From: an uncultured Porphyromonadaceae bacterium
Lineage (GTDB): Bacteria; Bacteroidota; Bacteroidia; Bacteroidales; Muribaculaceae
Reading direction: 5' to 3'
DNA: 6,576 bases
Assembly: GCA_900546835.1 (NCBI GenBank)
Contig: UREH01000131.1
Coordinates: 1-6,576 of the forward strand
Part shown: positions 1-5,847 of the stretch, piece by piece
Layout of the letters: every line of letters starts with the position of its first letter
Numbering within the stretch: position 1 is the first letter of the stretch
Position numbers and translations under genes: made by a program
The notes under the pieces: generated by a model
What the model was told of the DNA's origin: nothing
Seen by the model: the letters and a program-made list of their open reading frames with translations, nothing else
Databases searched by the model: none

Positions 1-39
1 GGCATGACCGGCGGCGGTGGCGCCTCCGGCGGCTGGTAA
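1..39 (+). CDS. C-terminal tail of an upstream gene, possibly a TPM-domain protein (partial)
   Basis: Frame 1 reads twelve codons and then TAA at 37-39, giving a Gly-rich end, GMTGGGGASGGW. A tail of glycines and serines closing on a C-terminal Trp is characteristic of TPM-domain (YgcG-type) membrane proteins, which commonly end in a GGGGASG-W pattern. That family match is inferred from the tail alone, because no domain lies inside the window. The base composition (GC-rich) fits the housekeeping genes further right and contrasts with the AT-rich DNA that starts right after the stop. A chance open frame is possible but less likely given the glycine pattern. Confidence 0.45.
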   Translation, partial: GMTGGGGASGGW

Positions 40-53
40 TCCCGCTTTATCAA

Positions 54-287
54 TCAGAGTATTTGTAGTAGAATAGTATGGAAATACGCCGACGTGTAGA
101 TATTGTTCAGTAGAGGCCGGAGGAGGTTCATCCCTTCCACGCGATTGCGTGCATTGTAGGAATGTATGCTGCTATCCCAGGAAATACTTGCCATAAACGT
201 TGAGCAACTCTCTGAAACTTCGGAAGGAATGACTGGATTTATTGCTTTTATAAAAAAGTATCCACCATTTTGGCGTTTTTGATAAAA
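54..287 (-). repeat. Open minus-strand frame, possibly a decayed gene or translated interspersed repeat
   Basis: On the minus strand one frame is open for 77 codons, from just after TAA at 288-290 to TGA at 54-56. The only ATG, at 192-194, would give a 46-residue peptide starting MASISWDSS. The frame contains NPVIPSEVSES (about 201-233), then WDSSIHSYNARNRVEGMN. This recalls the conceptual translations of short interspersed repeats common in Bacteroidetes genomes (VIPxEVEES...DSS...RNxG), a resemblance recalled rather than searched. There is no recognisable domain, signal peptide or ribosome-binding context, so an expressed protein is doubtful. A random open frame or a gene remnant are the alternatives. 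Confidence 0.25.
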
Positions 288-300
288 TTAACTAATTTCG
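269..300 (+). promoter_or_regulatory. Candidate Bacteroidetes-type promoter for the peptidase operon
   Basis: TTTG at 269-272 is followed after 20 bases by TAATTTCG at 293-300. The Bacteroides primary-sigma consensus is TTTG at -33 and TAnnTTTG at -7, so the match is one base off with acceptable spacing. Transcription would begin near 305, leaving a leader of about 220 bases before the ATG at 528. A second, weaker candidate is TTTC at 368-371 with TACCTTCG at 391-398 (19-base spacing). In AT-rich DNA such matches arise by chance, so neither is firm. Confidence 0.3.
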
Positions 301-466
301 TCGCGATAACAATGGCACGTACAAGTCTATATGAGATTTTGTCTTGTCTGTGTTGTCAAAAAACAAATTTCTGGACTCCACCATAATCTATACCTTCGCA
401 ACAGAAGCAAATAGAAATTCCAATCTTTGTAAAAAAACGCGAACTATACAAAACAATCTTCATTCA

Positions 467-493
467 GTATTCAATTCATCCTGTATTCAATAC
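467..493. repeat. 9-bp direct repeat, second copy palindromic, upstream of the peptidase gene
   Basis: GTATTCAAT occurs at 467-475 and again at 483-491, exactly 16 bp apart. The second copy extends to GTATTCAATAC (483-493), a perfect inverted repeat around a central C, while the first copy is only a half-match. The pair lies 35 bases before the ATG at 528, inside the likely leader. A regulator-binding site or an RNA element is possible, and chance in AT-rich DNA is the null explanation. Confidence 0.4.
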
Positions 494-527
494 GGCTATT
501 GTAATTTAACTTTAAAATCTCATTATC

Positions 528-1856
528 ATGATTAAAATTCCAAGAACAGAACCATTGTTCGCAGCAATTCTTTTTATGGCTGCAGCCTGCTCAGACACAC
601 AAGAGGATATTGTTACACTGAGGTCAACAGCCATCCCTAACCATACGCAGAGTATTATCAGAACACCGAATGAGGCTTTGGGTATTGCAAACAAAGCCGT
701 AGGGATGTTCACATCTCCTACCGAATCCCGAGCAGCCAATTTTTCAAAAAAAATTGATTATAACAAGGGGGTTATTGTATGCGGCAGCGGAAAGCAGTCT
801 CGTTCAGAAAAAGACACTTTGATGTACGCTGTGAACTACTGCGACAACCAAGGTTTTGTTCTTGTTTCGGCTGTTCGCTCTACTCCAGAAGTAATTGCAT
901 ACGTACCAAATGGAACTTATGTGGATAGTATTGAAATTGAGAACCCTGGCTTCAAATTCTTCATAAATAAAGCCAATGAATACTTGGCAAATGAAAAAAA
1001 TACATTGAGCATAGGAGAAGGAAATACTACTATAAAGCCATATCTTCCCATTTGGGCACCAATTTATAAAGAGTTCTCTGACACGACCATCACTGTTGAT
1101 ATTCCCAACCGCGTGCAAGTGTTTTGGGGGCAATCCGGAGCCGAAGGAGCAGAGTGCCCAAATCAAACATCCGGTTGCTCCATTACCGCTGCAGCAATGG
1201 CTATGACCTATTTTAAATATCCGGGGTCTATCACCTTGACTTACAAAGAAAATACCCCGGAGCTTATTCTAGATTGGCAAAAAATGTGTAAACACAAAGA
1301 TATGGATTCATATCACAGTGGTTATTACTATGATGATACATGCGATGCCGCAACACACGTTTCCATATCACAATTATGCAGAGAATTAGGCAAAAGAGCT
1401 AATACCTTATACATTTATGATAATAACGGACGTGGTATTTCTCCTACATCGACTTCGAATTTAGTACAGGCACTTCGAAAGATTGGATATCGCGCATTTT
1501 CCGAAGAATATTCCTCGCAAAACGTAATTAATGCCTTACAAAATCAGAATTGCGTGCTATTAATGTGCGGGGTTGATGAAGCAAGAAATGTTGGCCATAT
1601 GTGGGTCTGCGATGGTGTGAAAAGCAAAAAAATTCATCGCGTCAGCTACGAATCAAAAGATGGTGGAATGACATGGCATCAATATTTTGAGAAGACCGAA
1701 TATCTCACATACAACTACTATAAATGGGGTTGGAATTATTCTAATTGTGGATACTTTATAAGCGATTGTTTTGACCCATCCAGTGCCATAGAATCACCAA
1801 CCACTTCCAGAGCAAATTATAGTTCAAATGTATATTTTATAAAAATGATAAAATGA
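528..1856 (+). CDS. Lipoprotein C10-family cysteine peptidase (streptopain/interpain-like)
   Basis: Exported papain-fold cysteine protease of 442 residues. Residues 1-20 form a lipoprotein signal (hydrophobic LFAAILFMAAA) with the lipid cysteine at Cys21. The residues that follow, SDTQED, are acidic and resemble Bacteroidetes surface-export signals, so outer-leaflet display is likely (inference). Residues of about 45-160 match the Spi-type inhibitory propeptide, including YAVNYCDNQGFVLVSA at 100-115. The catalytic domain keeps the C10 core: WGQ with the probable oxyanion Gln202, the nucleophile in SGCSITAAAMA (Cys217), the histidine in VGHMWVCDG (His357), and the Trp motif KWGWN (399-403). 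No C-terminal sorting domain is present. The protein is unusually Cys-rich, with 13 in all. The ATG has an A/T-rich leader with no Shine-Dalgarno, normal for this phylum. Its TGA overlaps the next gene's start. Family assignment is confident, but the substrate is unknown. Confidence 0.9.
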   Translation: MIKIPRTEPLFAAILFMAAACSDTQEDIVTLRSTAIPNHTQSIIRTPNEALGIANKAVGMFTSPTESRAANFSKKIDYNKGVIVCGSGKQSRSEKDTLMYAVNYCDNQGFVLVSAVRSTPEVIAYVPNGTYVDSIEIENPGFKFFINKANEYLANEKNTLSIGEGNTTIKPYLPIWAPIYKEFSDTTITVDIPNRVQVFWGQSGAEGAECPNQTSGCSITAAAMAMTYFKYPGSITLTYKENTPELILDWQKMCKHKDMDSYHSGYYYDDTCDAATHVSISQLCRELGKRANTLYIYDNNGRGISPTSTSNLVQALRKIGYRAFSEEYSSQNVINALQNQNCVLLMCGVDEARNVGHMWVCDGVKSKKIHRVSYESKDGGMTWHQYFEKTEYLTYNYYKWGWNYSNCGYFISDCFDPSSAIESPTTSRANYSSNVYFIKMIK

Positions 1857-2476
1857 TGAAAAACATATTCAAAATATTTCTCGGGATTGCGCTCGCGCTA
1901 AATTCTACGAGTTGCGAAGATGAAAAGAAGGATACGTGGTTGAACTCCATGGTGCCCTATAACATGATTATCGGGATTTTCGATGAAGATGGCAACAATT
2001 TATTGTCGGAAAGCGCGGAAGGGAACTGGCTATATGCCCCCATCTCCATCTCAATCAACGATTATCCCAAAAATTTGGATTGGGAGTGCTTCCGGCCTCA
2101 GCAGGCGTGGCCATGGGTAAATATCGACCCCACTACAGGAGCTGAAACATCGGGCTTGGGCGAATGGGCGGGAATCATACGCACTGACTGGAATACCCCC
2201 ATTGCCCCAACGGAGGAAATGGTCGACAGCTACGCTATCTTGATTTCCGAACCATTGTTTCCAGATAAAAAAAATGAGGTGTATTTGAATTTTCCTGAGT
2301 TAAATCAAGTGGTTCAAATAGAATTTGGCTCCTATCTGGCCGACAGGGAATCGCCCGACGGCAAAAAATACTCTTGCTACGTTAACGGCATAGGCAATCC
2401 CGTCGACGATTCAAATTATATAATTCCTGTTCGGATTGTGCTCCCTCATAGAGCCACACTGCCTCAAGGCGAATAA
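1853..2476 (+). CDS. Small Trp-rich lipoprotein of unknown function, coupled to the C10 peptidase
   Basis: A 207-residue predicted lipoprotein. The N-terminus has lysines and a hydrophobic core (IFKIFLGIALAL), then NSTSC with the lipid cysteine at Cys21. The Ser at -3 makes the lipobox slightly atypical. EDEKKD follows, an acidic stretch consistent with surface export. The mature part looks beta-rich and carries seven tryptophans (29, 59, 77, 86, 88, 105, 113). An IFDEDGNNLLSESAEGNW segment at 42-59 resembles the start of many small Bacteroides secreted lipoproteins. I do not recognise a named family. The ATG at 1853 overlaps the peptidase stop in ATGA, and a second ATG at 1856 is equally possible. 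This coupling suggests joint production. In Bacteroides fragilis some C10 proteases are encoded beside inhibitor genes, so an inhibitor or partner role is possible but unproven here. Confidence 0.8.
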   Translation: MMKNIFKIFLGIALALNSTSCEDEKKDTWLNSMVPYNMIIGIFDEDGNNLLSESAEGNWLYAPISISINDYPKNLDWECFRPQQAWPWVNIDPTTGAETSGLGEWAGIIRTDWNTPIAPTEEMVDSYAILISEPLFPDKKNEVYLNFPELNQVVQIEFGSYLADRESPDGKKYSCYVNGIGNPVDDSNYIIPVRIVLPHRATLPQGE

Positions 2477-2553
2477 CTGGATTTTTTAATATCCCCGCTT
2501 CTGCTACTGCTGCGGAATCTCCTTCATCCAGCACCTATGCTCGGGATATACAG

Positions 2554-2568
2554 ACCGGCATTGCCGGT
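2554..2568. terminator. Short perfect inverted repeat between convergent genes, possible bidirectional terminator
   Basis: ACCGGCA-T-TGCCGGT is a perfect 15-base inverted repeat, realistically a 5-bp ACCGG/CCGGT stem with a CATTG loop. The flanks (GGATATACAG and TTGGATAT) can extend the pairing imperfectly. It lies in the 99-base gap where the plus-strand lipoprotein gene and the minus-strand LD-carboxypeptidase gene converge, the place for a shared terminator. Neither side has a clear U-tract directly after the stem, so the call rests on position and symmetry. Confidence 0.35.
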
Positions 2569-2575
2569 TGGATAT

Positions 2576-3547
2576 TCAATGGTGTTGGCGCTGGGTGATG
2601 GTGATGCCGGAGGGGGTGGCTTCTACTATGGTCGGACAACCGAAGAGAATGGGGGAGTTGGCCTCGATGTGGCCCACGGGGAGGTCGTAGACTATTGGAA
2701 TGTCGGGCATGTCGATGCTGCCGAAGAAGCGGTGCATCATGGTGTACATGTCGGGATGGTCGGCGCTCGGGCGGTATTCAGTGAATTGGCCTACGAGCAC
2801 GGCGCTCACGCGACGGAACACACCGCGAAGATGCAGCTGCCAGAGTATCCTCTCCACCTTATATATCGGCTCGGCGATGTCCTCGATAAAGAGCATCGGC
2901 CGCGCCACGGCCTCAGCGGTGTAGACGCTTTCAAACGGGTCGTAGGGGGTGCCGATCAGTCCGCCGAGCACTGCCAGATTTCCTCCGGTCACCACCCCTT
3001 CGGCGCATCCATACCGGTTAAATGGATGAGTGTCGGCCATTAGCGTCAGGTTTCCTCCGCGCAGCACTTCCATTTCGGTCTCGTAGTAAGGAAAACCGCT
3101 GCCTCGCCCTATGTATTTGGCCATCGCTCCGTGGAGCGAGGCGTACCCCTTGCGCGTCCAGAGGCAGTGGAGCGCCGTAATGTCGCTGAAGCCCACAAGC
3201 CATTTGTTGAAGCATTCCTTCGGAAGCCGGTCGAGCTTTTCAAGTAGATGGACAGCCCCGTAGCCGCCACGCGAGCAGATTATGGCGTTGACAGCCGGGT
3301 CGGCAAGCCCCTTTTCAAGGTCGGAGAGGCGTTCGGAGGCCAACCCGCTGAAGGAACCATTGGCACCCTTGGCGTGAGGCATAACGACGCACTCAAAGCC
3401 GTCGCTTTCAAGAGCTGCAGCGGCGCCGTCGATGAGCGTGGGGTCGATTTTCGATGCGGGCGACACGATGGCCACACGGTTTCCGCGCCCTAAAGCCGGA
3501 GGGCACGCCAAGGTGCGCCCTCCCGATATTGTTTCGTTGGTTTTCAT
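2576..3547 (-). CDS. LD-carboxypeptidase, MEROPS family S66 (LdcA-like)
   Basis: Predicted cytoplasmic serine peptidase of 323 residues that removes the terminal D-Ala from murein tetrapeptides (L,D bond) during cell-wall recycling; the activity is inferred from family. The N-terminal domain begins near residue 24 with RVAIVSPAS. The nucleophile region is VGFSDITALH with Ser121. The other triad members of S66 are visible as Glu222 in LFIEDIAEPIYK and His293 in PVGHIEAN. Length matches the family (about 300-340). No signal peptide is seen, in agreement with the cytosolic E. coli LdcA. The start ATG lies 6 bases after the radical SAM stop, so the two genes are almost certainly cotranscribed. 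The protein ends QRQHH, and no truncation is evident. Substrate preference within S66 (murein versus microcin-type peptides) cannot be read from the sequence. Confidence 0.92.
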   Translation of the reverse strand: MKTNETISGGRTLACPPALGRGNRVAIVSPASKIDPTLIDGAAAALESDGFECVVMPHAKGANGSFSGLASERLSDLEKGLADPAVNAIICSRGGYGAVHLLEKLDRLPKECFNKWLVGFSDITALHCLWTRKGYASLHGAMAKYIGRGSGFPYYETEMEVLRGGNLTLMADTHPFNRYGCAEGVVTGGNLAVLGGLIGTPYDPFESVYTAEAVARPMLFIEDIAEPIYKVERILWQLHLRGVFRRVSAVLVGQFTEYRPSADHPDMYTMMHRFFGSIDMPDIPIVYDLPVGHIEANSPILFGCPTIVEATPSGITITQRQHH

Positions 3548-3553
3548 CTGTTT

Positions 3554-4333
3554 TCAGTTTACCTGCACGGGGATTCCGATAGCCTCCGCGATGCGCCGGC
3601 CTATGGCCTGGAGCTCGTCGAGAGGCACTTTCCGCAGCGTATTCGCCGGTGTGGGCCTATCGAGCGAATAGAGCATTATCTCGCGCGGGCGGATACGCCG
3701 GTAAGCCTCAATCAGTGCCTCCACCTCGGCATCGGTGGTGTTGTCGAACTCTGAGCCCTCCCACTCGCCACGCAGCATCATGGTCTGTATGATTCCGGTT
3801 CCGGCGAAACGCTTAAGTTCCTCCACCACGCGGTCTATGGTGAAACCCGGCGCATTGGGGCGGTCGATTAGGCGCATCGTTGCCTCGACGGCAGAGTCGA
3901 GCTTCAGGATATTGTTGTCTACGCGTTCCAGAGCGGCGGCCACCTCGGGGGTGAAGATTCGCGTGGAGTTGGTCAACACGCTCACCTTGGCCTGCGGATA
4001 GTCGCGGTCGCGCAGGGCGAGCGTGTCGTCGATTATCCCCGCGAAATCGGGGTGGAGCGTCGGCTCACCGTTGCCCGAGAAGGTTATCACGTCGAGTCGC
4101 TGGCCGGCCTCTTTCATCTGCCGGAGGCGCGCGTCGAGCTGCCGTGCCACTTCGGCGCGCGCGGGCAACCCCGCCTTGCCGGGTCCCTGGGCGTTGAACC
4201 CGGCCTCGCAGTAAAGGCAGTCGAACGTGCACGTCTTGCCGTCCACCGGGCTGAGGTTCACCCCCAGCGAGGTACCCAGCCGGCGCGAGTGAATCGGTCC
4301 GAACACCGTCTCATGAAACATTACGGTCTGCAT
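3554..4333 (-). CDS. Radical SAM protein, COG0731-like, function unknown
   Basis: A 259-residue single-domain radical SAM enzyme. The [4Fe-4S] motif CTFDCLYC supplies Cys35, Cys39 and Cys42 (CxxxCxxC). The SAM-binding GGE-type motif is FSGNGEPTLHP (85-95), followed by VLTNST (119-124) and KLD (144-146). The opening FGPIHSRRLGTSLGVNLSP (11-29) is characteristic of the group distantly related to wyosine synthetases (COG0731) and often labelled only 'radical SAM protein'. No SPASM or other auxiliary-cluster domain follows, and the reaction is unknown. The ATG used is at 4331-4333; Met5 is an alternative start that keeps all motifs. It lies 36 bases downstream of frr and 6 bases upstream of the LD-carboxypeptidase gene, which suggests cotranscription. 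Confidence 0.88.
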   Translation of the reverse strand: MQTVMFHETVFGPIHSRRLGTSLGVNLSPVDGKTCTFDCLYCEAGFNAQGPGKAGLPARAEVARQLDARLRQMKEAGQRLDVITFSGNGEPTLHPDFAGIIDDTLALRDRDYPQAKVSVLTNSTRIFTPEVAAALERVDNNILKLDSAVEATMRLIDRPNAPGFTIDRVVEELKRFAGTGIIQTMMLRGEWEGSEFDNTTDAEVEALIEAYRRIRPREIMLYSLDRPTPANTLRKVPLDELQAIGRRIAEAIGIPVQVN

Positions 4334-4369
4334 GGCGTAGCTTTTAACCTTATGCCGGGCATATGGGAA

Positions 4370-4930
4370 TCAGACGGTAAGGATTTCTTTCTCCTTGGCG
4401 GCGAAAATCTCGTCGATTTTCTTGAGATACTTGTCGTGGATTTTCTGGGCCGTGGTCTCGGCGTCTTTCTCCACATCTTCGGGCATACCCTGCTTCACAG
4501 CCTTCTTCAGGCCGTCGATGGCGTCGCGGCGGGCGTTGCGCACACTCACCTTGGCCTGCTCGGCCTCGCCCTTACACTGCTTTACGAGCTGCTTGCGTCG
4601 CTCCTCGGTGAGCGGCGGAATGCCGAGGCGGATCACCTCGCCGTTGTTTTCGGGCGTGATGCCAAGCTCGGAATTGATGATAGCCTTTTCAATCTCCTTG
4701 AACATGGCTTTCTCCCAGGGAGTTATAGCGATGGTGCGCGCGTCGGGAGTCGACACGTTGGCCACATTCGAGATTGGCACCTGCGAGCCATAGTATTCCA
4801 CGCGGATTCCTTCCAGAATCTTCGGGTTGGCCTTGCCGGCACGGATACGTTGCAGAGTTTCGTCGAGATACATCACTGCCATCTCCATCTTCTCCTCTGC
4901 GGGGTCGAGATAAGTCTTGGGGTCGGTCAT
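4370..4930 (-). CDS. frr: Ribosome recycling factor
   Basis: A 186-residue cytoplasmic protein, the normal RRF length, that together with EF-G splits post-termination ribosomes. The two-domain plan is visible. Residues of about 1-30 and 105-186 make the three-helix bundle, and about 31-104 the small beta-rich domain ([20 protein letters not shown]). Diagnostic blocks are [14 protein letters not shown] (29-42), PPLTEERRK (105-113) and [17 protein letters not shown] (121-137). Arg131 falls at the functionally important arginine of the VRNxRRDA motif. The start is preceded by the A/T-rich run typical of this phylum. It lies 70 bases downstream of pyrH in the same orientation, the widespread pyrH-frr arrangement. 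No promoter or terminator was recognised in the gap, so cotranscription with pyrH is likely. Confidence 0.98.
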   Translation of the reverse strand: MTDPKTYLDPAEEKMEMAVMYLDETLQRIRAGKANPKILEGIRVEYYGSQVPISNVANVSTPDARTIAITPWEKAMFKEIEKAIINSELGITPENNGEVIRLGIPPLTEERRKQLVKQCKGEAEQAKVSVRNARRDAIDGLKKAVKQGMPEDVEKDAETTAQKIHDKYLKKIDEIFAAKEKEILTV

Positions 4931-5000
4931 ATCGTTATATTTTTTATTTGTTTCTAAGTATGATTACTACGAAAGGCCATCTTTGCTTCCATCCTCGAAA

Positions 5001-5711
5001 TCAATACACCAGCGTGCCGATGTTCTCTCCGGCCAGCACTTTGGCCAGGTTGCCGGGTGTGTCCATGTCGAAAACCACGATGGGGAGGCCATTCTCCTTG
5101 CATAGCGCCGTGGCAGTGAGGTCCATCACCTTCAGGCCGCGGGTATACACCTCGTCGTAGCTGATTTCCTGGAATTTGGTGGCCGTGGGGTCTTTCTCGG
5201 GGTCGGCGGTGTAGATGCCGTCAACTCGGGTTCCCTTGAGCATCACGTCGGCCTCGACCTCAACTCCGCGCAGGGCGGCTCCGGTGTCGGTGGTGAAGAA
5301 TGGGTTGCCCGTACCGCCCGAAAGGATAGCGATTTTACCCTCGCGCATGGCGTCGATGGCCTTCCATTTGCTGTAGTACTCGCCGATAGGATACATATTG
5401 AGCGCCGTAAACACCTGGGCCGGCTGTCCGATCGACGTAAGAGCCGAGCTGAGCGCCAGCGAGTTGATTACCGTGGCGAGCATACCCATCTGGTCGCCCT
5501 TCACGCGGTCGAATCCTTTGGCCGCCCCCTGCATTCCGCGGAATATGTTGCCGCCGCCTATCACGATGGCGATTTCCACGCCGCTGCCGGCGGCAGCCTT
5601 GATCTGCTCGGCATACTGCCCCAGACGCACCGGGTCGATGCCGTAGTGTTGTTCACCCATCAGCGATTCTCCGCTGAGCTTCAAAAGTATACGTTTATAG
5701 TTCCTGCGCAT
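5001..5711 (-). CDS. pyrH: UMP kinase
   Basis: A 236-residue cytoplasmic bacterial UMP kinase of the amino-acid kinase fold. It converts UMP plus ATP to UDP in pyrimidine nucleotide synthesis. Visible family blocks are LLKLSGESLMG (9-19, phosphate-binding Lys11 and glycine loop), IVIGGGNIFRG (49-59), GDQMGMLATVINSLAL (72-87, with the UMP-binding Asp of GDxMG), SGGTGNPFFTTDT (131-143) and LKGTRVDGIYTADP (158-171). Length is the usual one, and the C-terminus GTLVY fits the family. It is the first gene of the minus-strand cluster. A -7 box lies about 60 bases upstream of its start and a 13-bp tandem repeat lies in its leader. The divergent neighbour is an amidophosphoribosyltransferase homologue. 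Confidence 0.98.
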   Translation of the reverse strand: MRRNYKRILLKLSGESLMGEQHYGIDPVRLGQYAEQIKAAAGSGVEIAIVIGGGNIFRGMQGAAKGFDRVKGDQMGMLATVINSLALSSALTSIGQPAQVFTALNMYPIGEYYSKWKAIDAMREGKIAILSGGTGNPFFTTDTGAALRGVEVEADVMLKGTRVDGIYTADPEKDPTATKFQEISYDEVYTRGLKVMDLTATALCKENGLPIVVFDMDTPGNLAKVLAGENIGTLVY

Positions 5712-5726
5712 GGCTTTCGGTTGCTT

Positions 5727-5752
5727 GGAAGTGATTCAAGAAAGTGGTTCAA
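5727..5752. repeat. Two tandem copies of a 13-bp sequence in the pyrH leader
   Basis: GGAAGTGATTCAA at 5727-5739 is followed directly by GAAAGTGGTTCAA at 5740-5752, identical at 11 of 13 positions. On the coding strand of pyrH the units read TTGAACCACTTTC then TTGAATCACTTCC. They lie between the predicted -7 box (5773-5780) and the pyrH ATG, so they would be transcribed. A regulator-binding site or leader RNA element is possible but not established. Confidence 0.45.
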
Positions 5753-5772
5753 TAACTTCTCATTCAATTTTA

Positions 5773-5780
5773 CAAAGATA
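5773..5780 (-). promoter_or_regulatory. -7 promoter box for pyrH
   Basis: On the minus strand these bases read TATCTTTG, an exact match to the Bacteroidetes TAnnTTTG -7 element. Transcription would start near 5766 and give a leader of about 55 bases before the pyrH ATG. No clear TTTG is seen at the -33 position, which is the less conserved element in this phylum. Confidence 0.5.
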
Positions 5781-5806
5781 CATAAAAAAACCGTGAGATT
5801 TTTAGC

Positions 5807-5814
5807 TAACTTTG
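5807..5814 (+). promoter_or_regulatory. -7 promoter box for the amidophosphoribosyltransferase homologue
   Basis: TAACTTTG matches the Bacteroidetes TAnnTTTG -7 element exactly. Transcription would start around 5821 and leave a leader of only about 27 bases before the ATG at 5848. The -33 region (about 5783-5786) is an A-tract with no TTTG and directly adjoins the opposing pyrH -7 box. Confidence 0.5.
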
Positions 5815-5819
5815 CAGAA

Positions 5820-5843
5820 AGTTTCCAAACGCTACAGTTTCCA
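5820..5843 (+). repeat. 8-bp direct repeat at the predicted transcript start of the amidotransferase gene
   Basis: AGTTTCCA occurs at 5820-5827 and 5836-5843, 16 bp apart, between the TAACTTTG box and the ATG at 5848. The spacing is about 1.5 helical turns. It could be a small operator or coincidence, and no known motif is recognised. Confidence 0.3.
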
Positions 5844-5847
5844 CCCG

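Larger units (their letters stand above)
40..527. other. AT-rich intergenic stretch without a convincing gene
   Basis: This 488-base gap separates the Gly-rich tail from the C10 peptidase gene. No tRNA, rRNA or CRISPR pattern was seen. The left part (about 54-287) keeps an open frame on the minus strand, described separately. A short perfect hairpin, CACGC-GATT-GCGTG, sits at 138-151. The right part (about 290-527) is strongly A/T-rich. It holds a candidate promoter and a direct repeat and most likely acts as the 5' control region of the peptidase operon. Confidence 0.6.

Noticed and set aside
344..535. 63-codon plus-strand open frame starting at TTG and running into the peptidase start
   Set aside because: It lies in AT-rich leader DNA, has a non-ATG start, no domain or signal, and overlaps the real start at 528. 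It looks like chance.
2461..2487. GCCTCAAGGC with a downstream T-run as a rho-independent terminator of the lipoprotein gene
   Set aside because: The stem is only 4 bp with a 2-base loop, overlaps the coding end, and lies too far from the T-run.
2537..3043. 168-codon plus-strand frame opposite the LD-carboxypeptidase gene
   Set aside because: It is antisense to a clear S66 gene with intact motifs, and its His/Gly/Val-rich composition is typical of a complementary-strand shadow.
4351..4363. TATGCC-G-GGCATA palindrome between frr and the radical SAM gene as a terminator
   Set aside because: On the transcribed strand it is followed by AGGTTAAAAG with no U-tract, and the genes are only 36 bases apart, so cotranscription is more likely.
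4052..4957. 301-codon plus-strand frame opposite the radical SAM and frr genes
   Set aside because: Its length reflects GC-rich DNA with few stops. It spans two well-supported genes and their gap and shows no family features.
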